Below are positions 13,712-24,627 of a DNA stretch of 64,000 bases, piece by piece. Both the position numbers and the translations under genes were made by a program. The notes under the pieces were generated by a model. It made no database searches, was not told where the DNA came from, and saw only the letters and a program-made list of their open reading frames with translations. Positions within the stretch are counted from its first letter, which is position 1, and the number at the start of each line of letters is the position of its first letter. This DNA is from Arctopsyche grandis (taxonomy: Eukaryota; Arthropoda; Insecta; Trichoptera; Hydropsychidae), in contig NC_135361.1 in the NCBI RefSeq assembly GCF_051622035.1, forward strand, positions 2,547,001 through 2,611,000. The letters run 5' to 3'.

Positions 13712-14751
13712 AAATAATTTATTTATTTATTTGGAAAATTTACAGTTTATTAAGTTACATAGATTGATAGTAAAAAAATATAATTATGTTAATTAAACCA
13801 TTAATAATTTTCACATATATGTAGGTAAAAAAAAGAAAAGCTCAAACATTTAAAATAAGAAACAAAAATGATAATAGAGTAAGATAGTTAAAGAAAACAA
13901 AAAGAAAAAAAATAGAAATAACAGTATAATAAAAATATCAAAATAATAAGAATAATAATATGATAAAAATTATGAAATAATAAAAAAAATATAATATATA
14001 ACAAAAAACAAAAAGACAAAATAAATACAATCACAATCGTAAATTTTCAATAAAATTAATCATCGAAAAACAAATTTGCAATAATTACTCTAGCTTGTAT
14101 AGCATTAATATTAAATAAGTCAAACATAAACAAAGATATAGAACTATTGTTCAAATAATAATCATTGATGGTAGTAAATGAATCTGAACATATATTAACA
14201 AAGTGAAATATGGAATTAACCAGTTTATATTCTTTAACAATAATATTAATATTAAGACAATAATCAATAATAGAAGTGAAACTATAGTTTTAAATAGAGC
14301 AAAAAGTATGGGAGAAATAACAGTAAAAAATGTAATTGCATGTACAAGTATATGTAATTAAAATGAAGATATAGAATCAATTATCAAACAACATTTATTG
14401 ATGATAGCAATTGAATCGAAATAAGTATTAGTAAAATAAAATATGGAATTAGTTAGTGTATATTCTTTGATAATAATATTTATATTCAAATAATTATTAT
14501 TAATAAAAGTGAAAATATAGTAAAAAATATGGTGGAAAATACAGTAAAAAATAAAGTAAGAAATGTAGATATAAAATATAGAGAAGAGAATAACAGGATC
14601 GGTAAATATAATTAGAACATAAAAGAGAAGGTAAGAAAAATATAAATAAAAAATTAGAATTGATTGCTTATTCATTGAAAAAATATTTATATAATCTTTT
14701 TTAGGTCGTCCAAAGTCTTTATGTGTAGAATCTTTGAAGTGGAGTTTTTCC
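13712..14751 (-). mobile_element. AT-rich 3' part of the ORF1-only LINE, with two divergent internal repeats
   Basis: The sequence between the ORF1 stop and the (AAAT)n tail is extremely AT-rich. It contains two diverged direct copies of a roughly 110-bp unit, about 240 bp apart (around 14125-14240 and 14370-14480 in + coordinates). Their minus-strand translations resemble each other (NSIFHFVNICSDSF and NSIFYFTNTYFDSI). No reverse-transcriptase motif is seen. It is either a degenerate 3' UTR or an internal deletion scar. Confidence 0.45.
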
Positions 14752-15595
14752 TCAAAGTATGTTTGAATTTCTTACCCAGACGTATTGAAACCCCTTATCT
14801 TTAGCATAGGATTTTGTTTTGGTCAAAAGTTGTTTATTGGCAATGGTTAATTGATCATTTATGTAGATTTTGGTATTATCAACACCAACACCTACATATA
14901 TCATTAACCGTGAGATTCTTATGTTTACGGGTAGTCGCAACAAAGTCTTCTTTAATATATCTATTGATGAAGCTCACTACAAGTAGTTTATCCGAAGTGC
15001 GGGTGGGAACTCTTGTGATATAATTAATTTCTGATTTTGGAATATTACAATTTACAGTTTTGGAGATCGAGTCAAAAATATTAAAGACGTTTTCATTATT
15101 TTTACAAGGGATTCCTTTTATTTCAACATTGTTGAGCCTTATTCTCTGTTCATTGCTTGCGATTTTATTTTGTAATACATCAACAATATTCTGAAGTGAC
15201 TCGATGTCTTTCACTTTATCCTCTACTGCACTTATCCTATTTTCGGCCTCAATAATCTTTGAACTGTTAAATTCACATGTTGCTTTGAGGTCGCTAATAT
15301 CAGTTTTTATCGTTTTTATGTCTTCTGCAAGCGACGGCAGGCATGATATGTTACGTTTGATATCAAGGATCTCCTTAAGTAGTGTACCCAATGACGGCGA
15401 AGGTGACTCGGTCAAAGACTGAGGACTTTGTGGATTACGGCATCGTGGACACTTCCATGTAGCCCTTTTAGTAGCTCCCAATCTATTGTAGCCGCCTTCA
15501 GTAATGTTGGCACAATTAAAATCATAATGCCTCTTACAATTACCACATTGAACACCATTAGAAAATTGCGTTTCACAAGATGCACAACACTGCAT
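14752..15595 (-). pseudogene. Non-LTR retrotransposon ORF1 (PHD finger, coiled coil, RNA-binding C-terminus), frameshifted
   Basis: The reading frame on the minus strand starts at the ATG at 15595 (peptide MQCCASCETQF). It opens with a Cys/His cluster of PHD type: CxxC, CxxC, an HxxxxC pair and a final CxxC, residues about 4-50. A heptad-like coiled-coil stretch (about residues 75-170) follows. Last comes a region resembling the RRM/C-terminal part of LINE ORF1 proteins, with the typical ending IYINDQLTIANKQLL and a Lys/Tyr/Trp-rich tail. The frame is broken once, near 14890-14905, where a stop replaces the continuing frame. PHD-type ORF1 is known from CR1-like and related LINEs; it binds RNA in the retrotransposition complex. 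No ORF2 (endonuclease, reverse transcriptase) follows downstream. A (AAAT)n tail on the minus strand at 13712-13735 probably marks the 3' end. Confidence 0.8.
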
Positions 15596-16431
15596 GATTG
15601 CCAAATTGAATTGAACTAAAGGTTGACAATCTATGAAATTCACTCTGCGAACGAGAATGTATGGACTACCCACTTGAAACTTGAATTTATATTTTTTGTA
15701 ATTATTATGAGTATATTGAGTATATTTTATAAGTACGAATTAAAAATAGCACAACAGGAACAAACTTTGTTGACAGATTTTTTATTTTTGTTTTTTTATT
15801 TTTTTTTTAAGACCGTTTAGTTACTTTATTTAAATATTATTTATGGAAGAGCTAATAACGGTGCGAATGCGTCATCGATCGACAACGAACGACGGCGAAC
15901 TGAATTTAATGATTTAAATAAGCTACTATCAAGAATATATTAAAAAAATAATATCTTTACCTCGTAGAAAAACTATAATCGTGGAATCGTGAATAAGAAC
16001 ACTGCTGAGATGAATTTGTGTTCGAAAACGTAATGAACTATGAAATTATCTTTTTAAGCTTAAAACAGCAAAAGCTTGTCGGAAGTTATGTATATACTAC
16101 ATATGTATATGTTTATCAGGGATGGATTTGCTTCTCGAAATTAAATATATTAATTACCAATCGTATCCGAATGAAGAAATTTCGCTCTATAAAATTCTTC
16201 AATTCATTGTTGAATATAAATTAATGACTTCAATACCGAATTTATTCATAGTTATCAGTATTTTATTGATTTTTATACATAAAACGTACGTATTTTGAAA
16301 TTTAAATTTAATTTGTATTAATATATTTTTCTTCAACATAAAATTTCATGAAATTTATTATTTAAAAATTTAAGGAGGGGGGCGCTGAAACCAATTTGCC
16401 TAGAGGCGCCATACATATGCCTGATTGTGAA

Positions 16432-18700
16432 AGCTCTCATTTTGGCATTTCATTCTAGGCACTTTTCTTAGTAAATAGAATTTGATTGACGCTACACGTT
16501 GCGTGCTGTTGACCGTCTGCAGCAATTATTACATTATGTATTCTCAGGAAAACTCCGAACGGCTAAGGAAAATAACTCCTCAGAGTATTCGCAGTGGAGT
16601 TACGTATATTAAGAAAAGCTGACCCAAACTTCATATATGTATACAATGATACTTTGCGAGGGAAAGTAATGAAGAAAGTTGTTTAATCAGGGTCAACATT
16701 TTTCGATTTGCCTATGATTGCGCAGCGCATCTGCCCACAACTGGACGGGAAGCTTCAATGGGATAATTTAGTACGCTCGTATAATAACACGAACATCACG
16801 TGTTCGAATTATTTTCATTCACAGACATACATACATACATATGTATTTATGAGACATACATTGTATTTAATTTTTCGACTTTCATTGCTAAATTATGCGT
16901 CATTTCGAATTTCACCTAATCACATATATGTAGGTGCCATTGTCTACCTGTTTATCACCGTAGCCGAACTCATTTGATCTCGTCGGTGTTTCATTTAGCT
17001 ATTTTGCATCTTTTCGCTTGAGAAATTTTCAATTTTGGATAAATTTTCGGAAAAGTTGGCGCCGATTTCGAAGAAGCGTCGTATTGCAAACCCGTTTCGC
17101 TTCACATCAAATAGATCTTTTTACGCATATTTCGCGCCAATTTCGATTTGTTTGAAATTTAAATTCACTCCGAGGCTGTGTCGATCCCTTTGAACGCGTA
17201 TTTTATGCGCATGTATGTAAATAAAATACATTTTTGTTTATTGAAAAAGCGTTATTTGTTTATTTGTTCGCGTGTGATTTGCGCCTCTTTCAGTCAATTT
17301 TAATATTAATAATATTTGAATTTGTCCGGGGGAGGTTAAAAGGTTATTCAACTCTTCCAGAGTGTGTTGGACAAGTTTCTTACCTGTGTACAATTATGTA
17401 TTTGTACATTATAAACTAAGAGATTTCACTATTACGTGTCTATTATAAATATTATATTACACGATACGTAGCACGCTATTAGCTATACACATATAATTGG
17501 TTTTAGAACGTCAGGTTCGGTAATAGAAAGCAATGTCGAGTGCGGATGACAGGTGAATGGGTCTGTTTGAACAATAAATATGTATGTATACGTATGTATG
17601 TACATATGTATGTAGATTCCCTTAGAGAAATACTACACGTATTCAACTGCTTATGTCAAAATTCAAATGTATTATACCTACACATCAATACGTATATTTA
17701 TGAAGTCAATAATTGTTTGGAATGTATGCACGTCGATCAAATTTCGTAGATTTAAGTTTGACTTTGATGTGTGCATTATTGTGCTATTGATTCGATTTTT
17801 ATTTGGTTGTGCATTGCGCTTTTCCAATGTTAAAGAAAATTATGTGAAAGATTCTAATAAAATGCCTTGAAAAATGTTTAATTATAAATATTATTGACGC
17901 ATAAATTCTGAATGAAAATGGAAAATCTGAAATTTACATTTTCTCAGGATCTAAAATAGTTTTCGAATTAAGGTTAAGTCGTAAATTGATTGTTTCTCCA
18001 ATTATTTTCTTCTCCTTTTTAATGCGAGCGAGGAATTATAGTAGAGTTACTTACTACTATTATATTTACATATTTTATTTTATTTTTAACATATTAGCCA
18101 CAGTGACATTACAGAGAGCTCTAACGAGTCTCTGTGGCCAGTCATACAATAATAACATCATAATAATAATAGCCTCAATCATAATAATAACAACCTGTTA
18201 TATCTTGATGGAAAAATCATTGACATTTATAATTGATAAAATCAACCACTGGCGTTGTTCAACAACCACTCAACCAGTTTAACACAGTTTACATTGAAGA
18301 GGTCAATTTCGTCTCTGTTTTTTTCGCCTCCTGTCCATTCCCACTCTCCTCATGGTCCACACATCGTAATATCTATCCAAACACATCGTAATATCTTAGC
18401 AGCCAATACTACAATTTATTTAAGGTTAGGTTAGCCCTATTCATTTGAGATTAGGTGGTTAGGGTCGGTATTTATTTTTGTCAAATTTCATTTTTGATAC
18501 TGGCAACCCATTTGATGTTTGATTTGCCGGGCGGACACCGAATCTGTCGTGCGAGCTATTTTAGAGAGAGGCACTCTTTTTATTTACAGGGCGAAATGTT
18601 TTAGAGATGGTCATTTGCATATAACGTCGTGATAAATATCTAATTTGTCTGGAAATAGGGCTATTTTGACGGGCCGATAAATAGTGCCCAAAAAAAAAAC
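16432..18700. other. No recognisable gene
   Basis: AT-rich with CATATG tracts (16830, 17580-17610). ORFs here are rich in Ile/Tyr/Phe and appear to be chance. Confidence 0.5.
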
Positions 18701-18734
18701 GGTGACCGGAAATGCATTCGAGATAGGTTTTGTT

Positions 18735-19365
18735 GTCAATAGGTTTTTGAGCTCTTTTTCCTATTATGCTGTACATTAATGTTATAATAATATAATACTA
18801 TTACTAACAAAATTAAATTAAAATTGTAAAATAGAAAATGATCAGTAGATCAGTAGCTATTAAAATAGATATACGGGTCTACGTGACGAGACAGAATGTG
18901 AAATTACAGAAAACGCAAATATCTAAAGGCAAAGATCGAAAATCAAAAGATTTTAAGTCGAAAGATCAAAAAAAAAAGGGTGCATGAAAAACGGTACATA
19001 CTCATTTAATTTGCGCGAGCAGGATACAACAGGAACAAGAGGAACAGGCTTTTCCTCCCGTATAAATGTGCGCGCGCAGAATACGGGAGGAAAAGCCTGT
19101 TCCTCTTGTTCCTGTTGTATCCTGCTCGCGCAAATTAAGTGAGTATGTACGTGAGTATGTACCGTTTACAATGCACCCTTTTTTTTGATCTTTCGACTTA
19201 AGATCTTTCGATTTTCGATCTTTGCCTTCCGATATTTGCGTTTTCTGTAATTTCACATTCTGTCTCGTCACGGACCACTATTAAAATAGATATACATGTG
19301 TAAGATGTATTGTTAACATAATTTAGTAATAATAAAAAGCATTTAAAAATCAAAATCAAAACATT
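18735..19365 (+). mobile_element. Third copy of the LINE 3' UTR, + strand, split by a foldback element
   Basis: AATAGGTTTTTGAGCTCTTT to GATCAGTAGATC matches the other two UTR copies in inverse. It resumes after the foldback at 19296 and ends at AAAAATCAAAATCAAAA near 19362. Confidence 0.7.
18875..19277 (+). mobile_element. 403-bp near-palindromic foldback element in a LINE 3' UTR
   Basis: Both arms run from GGGTCTACGTGACGAG through CTTTCGACTTAAG-type sequence, a poly(A/T) run next to GGGTGCA, and GGAACAGGCTTTTCCTCC, to a short centre near 19075. The terminal repeats therefore make up nearly the whole element. It is flanked by an 18-bp direct repeat CTATTAAAATAGATATAC (18857-18874, 19278-19295). 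The same LINE UTR at 36968-37790 has this sequence once. Confidence 0.8.
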
Positions 19366-19400
19366 GTATTGTATAAGAAAAATAGAATGGCGGTTGGCAT

Positions 19401-19615
19401 GGTGACCGGAAAAATGCACTCTCGATATATCCAAACTTTCAAAGATGCTCAAGGAGAACTAACGCAATAGAATTCCACAAAAAAGCGTCAAGGGGTATTT
19501 ATATGTATACCTTTTTTATGGAATTCTATTGCGTAAGTTCATTTTGAGTGCATTTAACAATTAGGATTTCTCGAAACTGCTATTTTGTGCAATTTAGTGC
19601 ATCTTTCCGGGAACC
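19401..19615 (+). mobile_element. 215-bp MITE with GGTGACCGGAAA ends and internal hairpin
   Basis: Ends GGTGACCGGAAAAATGCACT and, inverted, GGTTCCCGGAAAGATGCACT form 20-bp terminal repeats. The middle (19456-19540) folds on itself (CGCAATAGAATTCCA with TGGAATTCTATTGCG). No clear target duplication is visible. An isolated end (GGTGACCGGAAATGCAT) occurs at about 18701-18723. Confidence 0.65.
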
Positions 19616-19917
19616 AAAAAAACAGCACGCACGCACTTTTCGTAACCTCTTTCACGACGGTCTTCACTTGTAAATATTTGGCGTCTGGGTACCCAAACAC
19701 TTGGATGCAATAACTTCCATCGATGGGTAGGCAATAGGCATGACATGGTGCACAAGTACTATTAAGAGTAGATCAGGTGGGGGAGGGCAGGTGTTTTGAA
19801 GTGGTTGTATTGTTTTGTAATGTGGCGCGTTTTGGCCATAATAACATCGGTCCCGTTGTGCAAGGCGGGCGAATTGTGTCGTTTTGGTTGATTTAGCGTT
19901 TGTGCCGCGTTTAGATG

Positions 19918-19962
19918 TCAGTGGCGGCTCGCCTAGTTGTGTGTCAGTGGCGGCTCGTGCGT
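19918..19962 (+). mobile_element. Two hAT-like termini in direct repeat
   Basis: TGTCAGTGGCGGCTCG occurs twice, about 29 bp apart. Each looks like a hAT left end; no right end is seen within the flanking kilobases. Confidence 0.4.
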
Positions 19963-20048
19963 CTCTTACGTAAAGGGACGCCCACCGATGCAGATTTAGA
20001 ACAGCTTCTCGACGCGGCCAGCTGAAATGAAAACTGAACATTTTCCCA

Positions 20049-20070
20049 CCGTCTCTCTCTCTCTCTCTCT
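20049..20070. repeat. (CT)n microsatellite
   Basis: A short CT run flanked by a GTCTCT lead and CCCCC. It generates the RERERER in a spurious minus-strand ORF. Confidence 0.8.
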
Positions 20071-20352
20071 CCCCCATACTCATAACCACTGCTGAACCTT
20101 GAATTCCAAACCGTAACGAGTGCCGCTCAAATGTTCACGGAACATAATATTATACACATAGTAGATTCATACCTGCACACTTATGGTCGAAAACTTCAAA
20201 AATCGCTCGTCCAGAAGTATGTATGTATGTATGTATGATGTGCTTGAAGTACGCGAGGAAAACTTCGTTTCAAGTTTCCCAACGCCGCTGGCCATATTAC
20301 ATACTTAGTTCTTGTCCACTTATTTTATTTTATATATATATGTACATATATA

Positions 20353-20400
20353 CCAGGAAGGCTTGACAGGAAGACCCCAATACGCCTTCCTGGACAATTC
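20353..20400 (-). mobile_element. SINE 3' tail, minus strand
   Basis: It is the inverse of the tail hairpin: CCAGGAAGGC ... GCCTTCCTGG around a CCCCAATAC core. No head is identified nearby. Confidence 0.55.
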
Positions 20401-20639
20401 ATTACAAACAATGCGGCATTTTATTATTACATAAATCACTGTATTTCCAGAAGCTGAAGAACACGCAATAACAATTAATTTATTACAGAATTAATCCATT
20501 GAGACATCTTTGGATTTAGATTTTTGTATATAAGTTTTTACAAATTATACACACAATAAATACAGATGATTTGTGACAACAGGAAAGATGAATTGATGAA
20601 AAAATCACAAATACCTCCAAATCTAACCAGTAGTATGGC

Positions 20640-20705
20640 GGATCGCACCCACTGATCACTTGGTGCTAAACATACATGCACGCTACCATTAAGCCATAAT
20701 TGAAC
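20640..20705 (-). mobile_element. tRNA-like SINE head, minus strand
   Basis: A-box-like TGGCTTAATGGTAGCG and B-box-like GGTGCGATCCGC, with TTTAGCACCAAG between them as in the copy at 22205-22335. Confidence 0.45.
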
Positions 20706-20956
20706 AAAAACAATACACTGATGTCAATTGAATGCAAAACTATATATATACCGAAGACACACAAGGTTCCGAGTATCAACACCTAGTAACTGTAATATGT
20801 ATGTGACGATCAGCTGTTGAATGAATCCGATTTGCCTTATGATATATTGGCTTCATTGCTCACGTGAGATACAGGATGAGCTAGGGTTGCTTAAAAATAA
20901 AAGTCAGCAATAGTTTTATATGCAAAAATATATTTTTATTTCATTTATATATTTAT

Positions 20957-21000
20957 ACCAGGAAAGTCTAACAGGTAAACCCAATGCGCCTTCCTGGCCA
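20957..21000 (-). mobile_element. SINE 3' tail, minus strand, head-to-head with the SINE at 21030
   Basis: ACCAGGAAAGTCTAACAGG then AACCCAATGCGCCTTCCTGG. Together with 21030-21366 it makes an inverted SINE pair. Confidence 0.55.
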
Positions 21001-21029
21001 ATTACAAAAAAAATTGAAATCAGCAGTAT

Positions 21030-21366
21030 AGATAAATGGTTAGCGTATAATGATTTGAAGCGAGTGGTCATGGGTTCAATTCCTAGCTCGGTGCTGCTGG
21101 GCAGACTTCGTAGATGTGACTCTAGATCGTAGAGTTTGCCAGTTTATCTCAAACGGTTCCAATAAATTGGCAACCTTGTTAAAATTCGAGTTCTCGGCAG
21201 CTTGAATTTGCTAATTTATAAAAAATGTTTGTCAAATTTATCCATATACATACATATGTATCTACGTATGTACGTGTCTATGATGCTCTGTAAAATTTCT
21301 TATCGATTTTTATAATTTGACCAGCAAGGCACATTGGGGTTAACCTGTTAGGCCTTCCTACTATAT
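21030..21366 (+). mobile_element. tRNA-headed SINE, diverged
   Basis: It has the head TGGTTAGCGTATAATG, B box GGTTCAATTCC (21072-21082), a shortened body and the tail ACATTGGGGTTAACCTGTTA then GGCCTTCCTA. A second tail in the opposite orientation lies directly upstream (20957-21000). Confidence 0.75.
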
Positions 21367-21607
21367 ATGTTACAGTTGAAGTGTATCTTCCAGTTGTAAT
21401 ATATTTTGACTAGTTGTAATATACGTGAGTTGGTTTACATTACAATTAAATTCCAACTGCTCAAAACATATGTATTACAACTGAAAATACAGTTCAACTA
21501 TAAGTTGGTATTAGGTTAGGTGGAGAGGTTAGGTTTTCGTGAAAACATCATTCCACTAGTAAATTGAGCTGGAAAGTCACATTTTTATTTTGAACACATT
21601 CTTAGAG

Positions 21608-22140
21608 TTATTTATTTATTTATTTATTTATTTATTTTAAACAGACCATTGTGGCATAACAGGAATTCCTAAAGCGCCACAATGGTCAAAAAATATAACA
21701 CAAAAAAGAAAAAAAACAAAATAACAATTAACATAAACATAAATACATCCATACACACATAAAAAATAGCATTTATAATAACAGATAAAGTAAAAATATC
21801 AAATAAAATATAGCATAAGGAATGCCTTGCACCTACAGCCAGTTTCAATAAATATGTAAGAAACAACTACAAATACAAAACATCCCTGTAAGGCCCAAAT
21901 GGAAGAGAGTTAATCAAAATTTCACTCATAAATCACAATCAATCATAAAAACAATGATGAGCGCAGACTACCAGATAAATGGGTTAGAGTAATTTCCGAC
22001 AATTTACGCTCACTAAGGTGGAAAATATCACATTCAGTCTCGGCAGCAACGATTTCATTAAGAAGTCGGATAGCTCTTGGAATAGGAGCCATTCGAAAAA
22101 GGACTGTGCGGGCAGGAGGTACAGCCAGCAAGTTATCTTA
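21608..22140 (-). mobile_element. LINE 3' end with reverse-transcriptase tail peptide, hairpin and (TAAA)n
   Basis: The minus-strand frame at 21943-22131 encodes a peptide (VLFRMAPIPRAIRLLNEI ... CDIFHLS) typical of the very C-terminus of LINE ORF2 proteins. The 3' end has a 12-bp stem (GACCATTGTGGC at 21644-21655 with GCCACAATGGTC at 21676-21687), then TAAA repeats (21608-21640 on the + strand as TTTA). Confidence 0.65.
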
Positions 22141-22204
22141 ATACGTTCTCATTATTACCTTTATTGGTTATTTTAACTAGCAAATATTAACGCATTTTTT
22201 AATT

Positions 22205-22335
22205 TTACAAATATCCAAGTCTGAACAGCAGTATTAAAGATTAATATGGGTTCGAACCCACCTTTTAGGTTAGGTTACCACCTCTCGGTGCTAAACATAA
22301 ACGCAACCACCGAGCCATACTGCTATCTAATAAGA
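22205..22335 (-). mobile_element. Second tRNA-like SINE type, minus strand
   Basis: On the minus strand a TGGCTCGGTGGTTGCG A-box-like word is followed by a perfect-looking B box GGGTTCGAACCC. Related fragments are at 20640-20700 (TGGCTTAATGGTAGCG and GGGTGCGATCC) and about 36890-36985. It does not fold as a good tRNA and lacks the first family's tail. Confidence 0.5.
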
Positions 22336-22358
22336 GTTAGAAAATGTATGTAGATTAA

Positions 22359-22625
22359 CCCTTTGAGTGCTGGCGTCTTTTTTTTCTGTTGAAAGCCCGC
22401 CACGCTGAAAATTTCGCTAACGTTTATGACTAGAATTATTTAGAAATCCAATAGAAAGCAGGTATAAAAATTGTAGCTAATCCAAACAAACCCCAGATAA
22501 CTACCACCGAGGATTTCGAGTTTTGTAAAGGTGTGTTTAGACTCTCTAATAGATCTAGCAACAATATAAAATAAACAAAAGAAGTCTATTAATGAATGCA
22601 TTTTGCAAAACCAGTTCCATCCAAT
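22359..22625 (+). mobile_element. piggyBac-like MITE, copy 2, right half missing
   Basis: TTAA at 22355-22358 is followed by CCCTTTGAGTGCTGGCGTC. Homology to the copies at 127-662 and 37820-38366 stops near 22625, at about the element's midpoint. Confidence 0.7.
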
Positions 22626-23229
22626 TCAGACTCCAGTATTTTTTAATCAAAATACAGCTTTTATCAATACAAATGGGTTCAATATATGTATATCTTATTA
22701 ATCATTTTATACATCAATATAAAAAAGTTTTAGTCCTATAGCATTTTTTTTTTTGACTATTTTTGTATTAAAAAATAACGACAAGCATCAACACGCAAAC
22801 GCACATAGGTAAGGCCAACAGGCGACTGCATTACTCAATAGCCACGCGCCAAAAGCGACGAAAACAATAGCTTACGATAATATAGCTGTCTCTTTCTCTC
22901 GCATTGATTAATCGATCAACAATAATATGCAAGCGAAAAGTCGAAAACATGACTTATCGCTACCGCCTTTAAAGCTATGTATGTATACTTTGTAATGTAG
23001 AAATGTATGCACCCCTTTTCTAAATCATACAAAATCTATTAAAATAAATTTCTTGCAGTTCATTCTAGGAATACAAGAAATATAGGGTGAAATCCACATA
23101 GTTATTATGAAAAACGTAAAAATTGGGCCACTTGCATACCCTACTTCGGTGAGGGAGGGAATACTATTTTTTTGTTAATTTTCATCAACAATTGAAGCAG
23201 TGCCTTCTTGAATTGTATGGGCCATCGAA
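22626..23229. other. No recognisable gene
   Basis: Simple AT-rich DNA without ends or motifs I can name. Confidence 0.5.
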
Positions 23230-23900
23230 AGGTGAAATATTGATAGATATGCGTGCCACGTTTGGGCATCCCTGATGCATTGGCTCAAACACTCCCGACT
23301 CTTCCCAGGATCGCGACGCCAAAAATGCCAGTGCGTTTCAAACGCCCGCGCGAGCGTCGTCGAGCGTCGCGACGTCTCTCTTTACACAAATACATATATC
23401 TCCATCTAGAAAAAAAGACAAACGCTTTATAAATCGCGAATTTACGGCTCTCGGGGAATGTCCGGCTCCGTGGAGCTATTTTAAAAACATGTCCGACGAA
23501 AAACGCGAACGGTGATTTGTTGATTCGCGCTCTTTTTATTTTATTCTTCTTCTTTTATACATATGTATTTCCTTGCATATTGTTCGTTTTACGACGCGTG
23601 GCGTAAAGCTGCGTATAATTTAAAGTGGACAGATTTTTTTTAATGTTTTGGATAGAGCTGCTTCGGGATTTAGGGAGTTGTGTGTATGTGTTGTGCGTAC
23701 GTTTATTTCGGGCGTATGTGTTTCGATTAAACGATAAATATTTGATAAAGCTGCTAGTGCATTACATATTTATAACCACTTCGATGATTCGCTTGTGATT
23801 TTCACGTTTCCTCCTCCCCCGGTCTATTTTATGTGGTTTTTCCAGTGTTATCCGATGTGTACGGAAATACTCGGTGGGCAAATAAAAACAGTGCGTCTCT
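23230..23900. other. GC-rich pocket, unassigned
   Basis: A GC-rich patch with many CG dinucleotides (about 23300-23375) stands out from AT-rich surroundings, about 3 kb upstream of the large gene. It could be an alternative promoter or upstream exon of that gene, but I found no convincing ORF or donor. Confidence 0.2.
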
Positions 23901-24224
23901 TTTTTACGGCTTTTATCTCCTAAAATAAAAAAATCAGTTCTGTATGATGAAATTTGAAGAATGCAGTGTATTTCTCTTTGTAATTATATGTATACATGGC
24001 GTATAATTTTCTTGTGTCAAAACTTTTATGTTAAGAATCTGATTGAATGCGTTGTAGTATTATTATTATTAAATAAATAAATTATACATAAATATATGAA
24101 TAATGTTTTCTGCTCATTATTGCTCATTTATTTTTAGGAAAAATATTATAATTTAGATATGAAACAAATTTTATACATACCAACGCTAAGGATGCTCATA
24201 TGCCGTTTTCATTGCGTACTAGTG

Positions 24225-24480
24225 GTTTTACCAGGCTTCGCTTGGTATTTGTAATATAAACCGCTTAAACATGGCTAATATAATAGTAAAAAAAATATTA
24301 AATTTATTTGAATAGCTTTATTTTATTTAAATTTATTTTAATAGCTTTATTTTATTTAAATTTATTTTAATATTCATTGGTTTTTATTAAATTTAGCGTC
24401 ACAGATTCTACCGCCCAAACCTTATATACATGCATACTTACAAACAAAGTCTCTTTCGAAATTATGTATTAGATTAGAAT
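24225..24480 (+). repeat. Dispersed element with CGGCTTCGCT-type head
   Basis: The head ACTAGTGGTTTTACCAGGC then TTCGCTTGGTATTTGTAATA, and the tail AAGTCTCTTTCGAAATTATG then TATTAGATT, match three other places. The middle has two to three tandem AATAGCTTTATTTTATTTAA units. Class unknown. Confidence 0.6.
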
Positions 24481-24627
24481 ATGTTTGGTCTTTTTTTAAC
24501 TATTCGTTATTCAAATATATAAAAAAAAAGTAATGTGATAGTACATATTTATGTACATAGGTCTCCGTACTTTTTACGGTGAGTGAGAGATAAGATTACT
24601 TTTTCTACAACTATTACCCAATATTTT

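Larger units (their letters stand above)
13126..16423 (-). mobile_element. 3.3-kb hAT-like element with exact 8-bp target duplication, enclosing a LINE
   Basis: Its ends match those of the 297-bp element at 41773-42069 in inverted orientation: CAGAGCCGGTTCAAAGG at 13126 and ...GCCTG at 16423. They are flanked by exact 8-bp direct repeats ATTGTGAA (13118-13125 and 16424-16431). The terminus fits the hAT consensus YARNG (CAGAG), and 8-bp duplications are the hAT hallmark. Homology to the short relative covers about 13126-13330 and 16345-16423; the middle holds the minus-strand LINE ORF1. I see no transposase. Confidence 0.8.

Noticed and set aside
14358..14675. Membrane protein ORF of 105 codons
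   Set aside because: The Phe/Ile/Tyr content follows from extreme AT-richness in the LINE 3' region.
19664..20089. 141-codon minus-strand ORF starting with Arg-Glu repeats
   Set aside because: It crosses a (CT)n run and two hAT-like ends; the composition is that of translated repeats.
22240..22320. A genuine tRNA gene
   Set aside because: The B box is good but no acceptor stem or cloverleaf can be formed; it belongs to a repeated SINE head.
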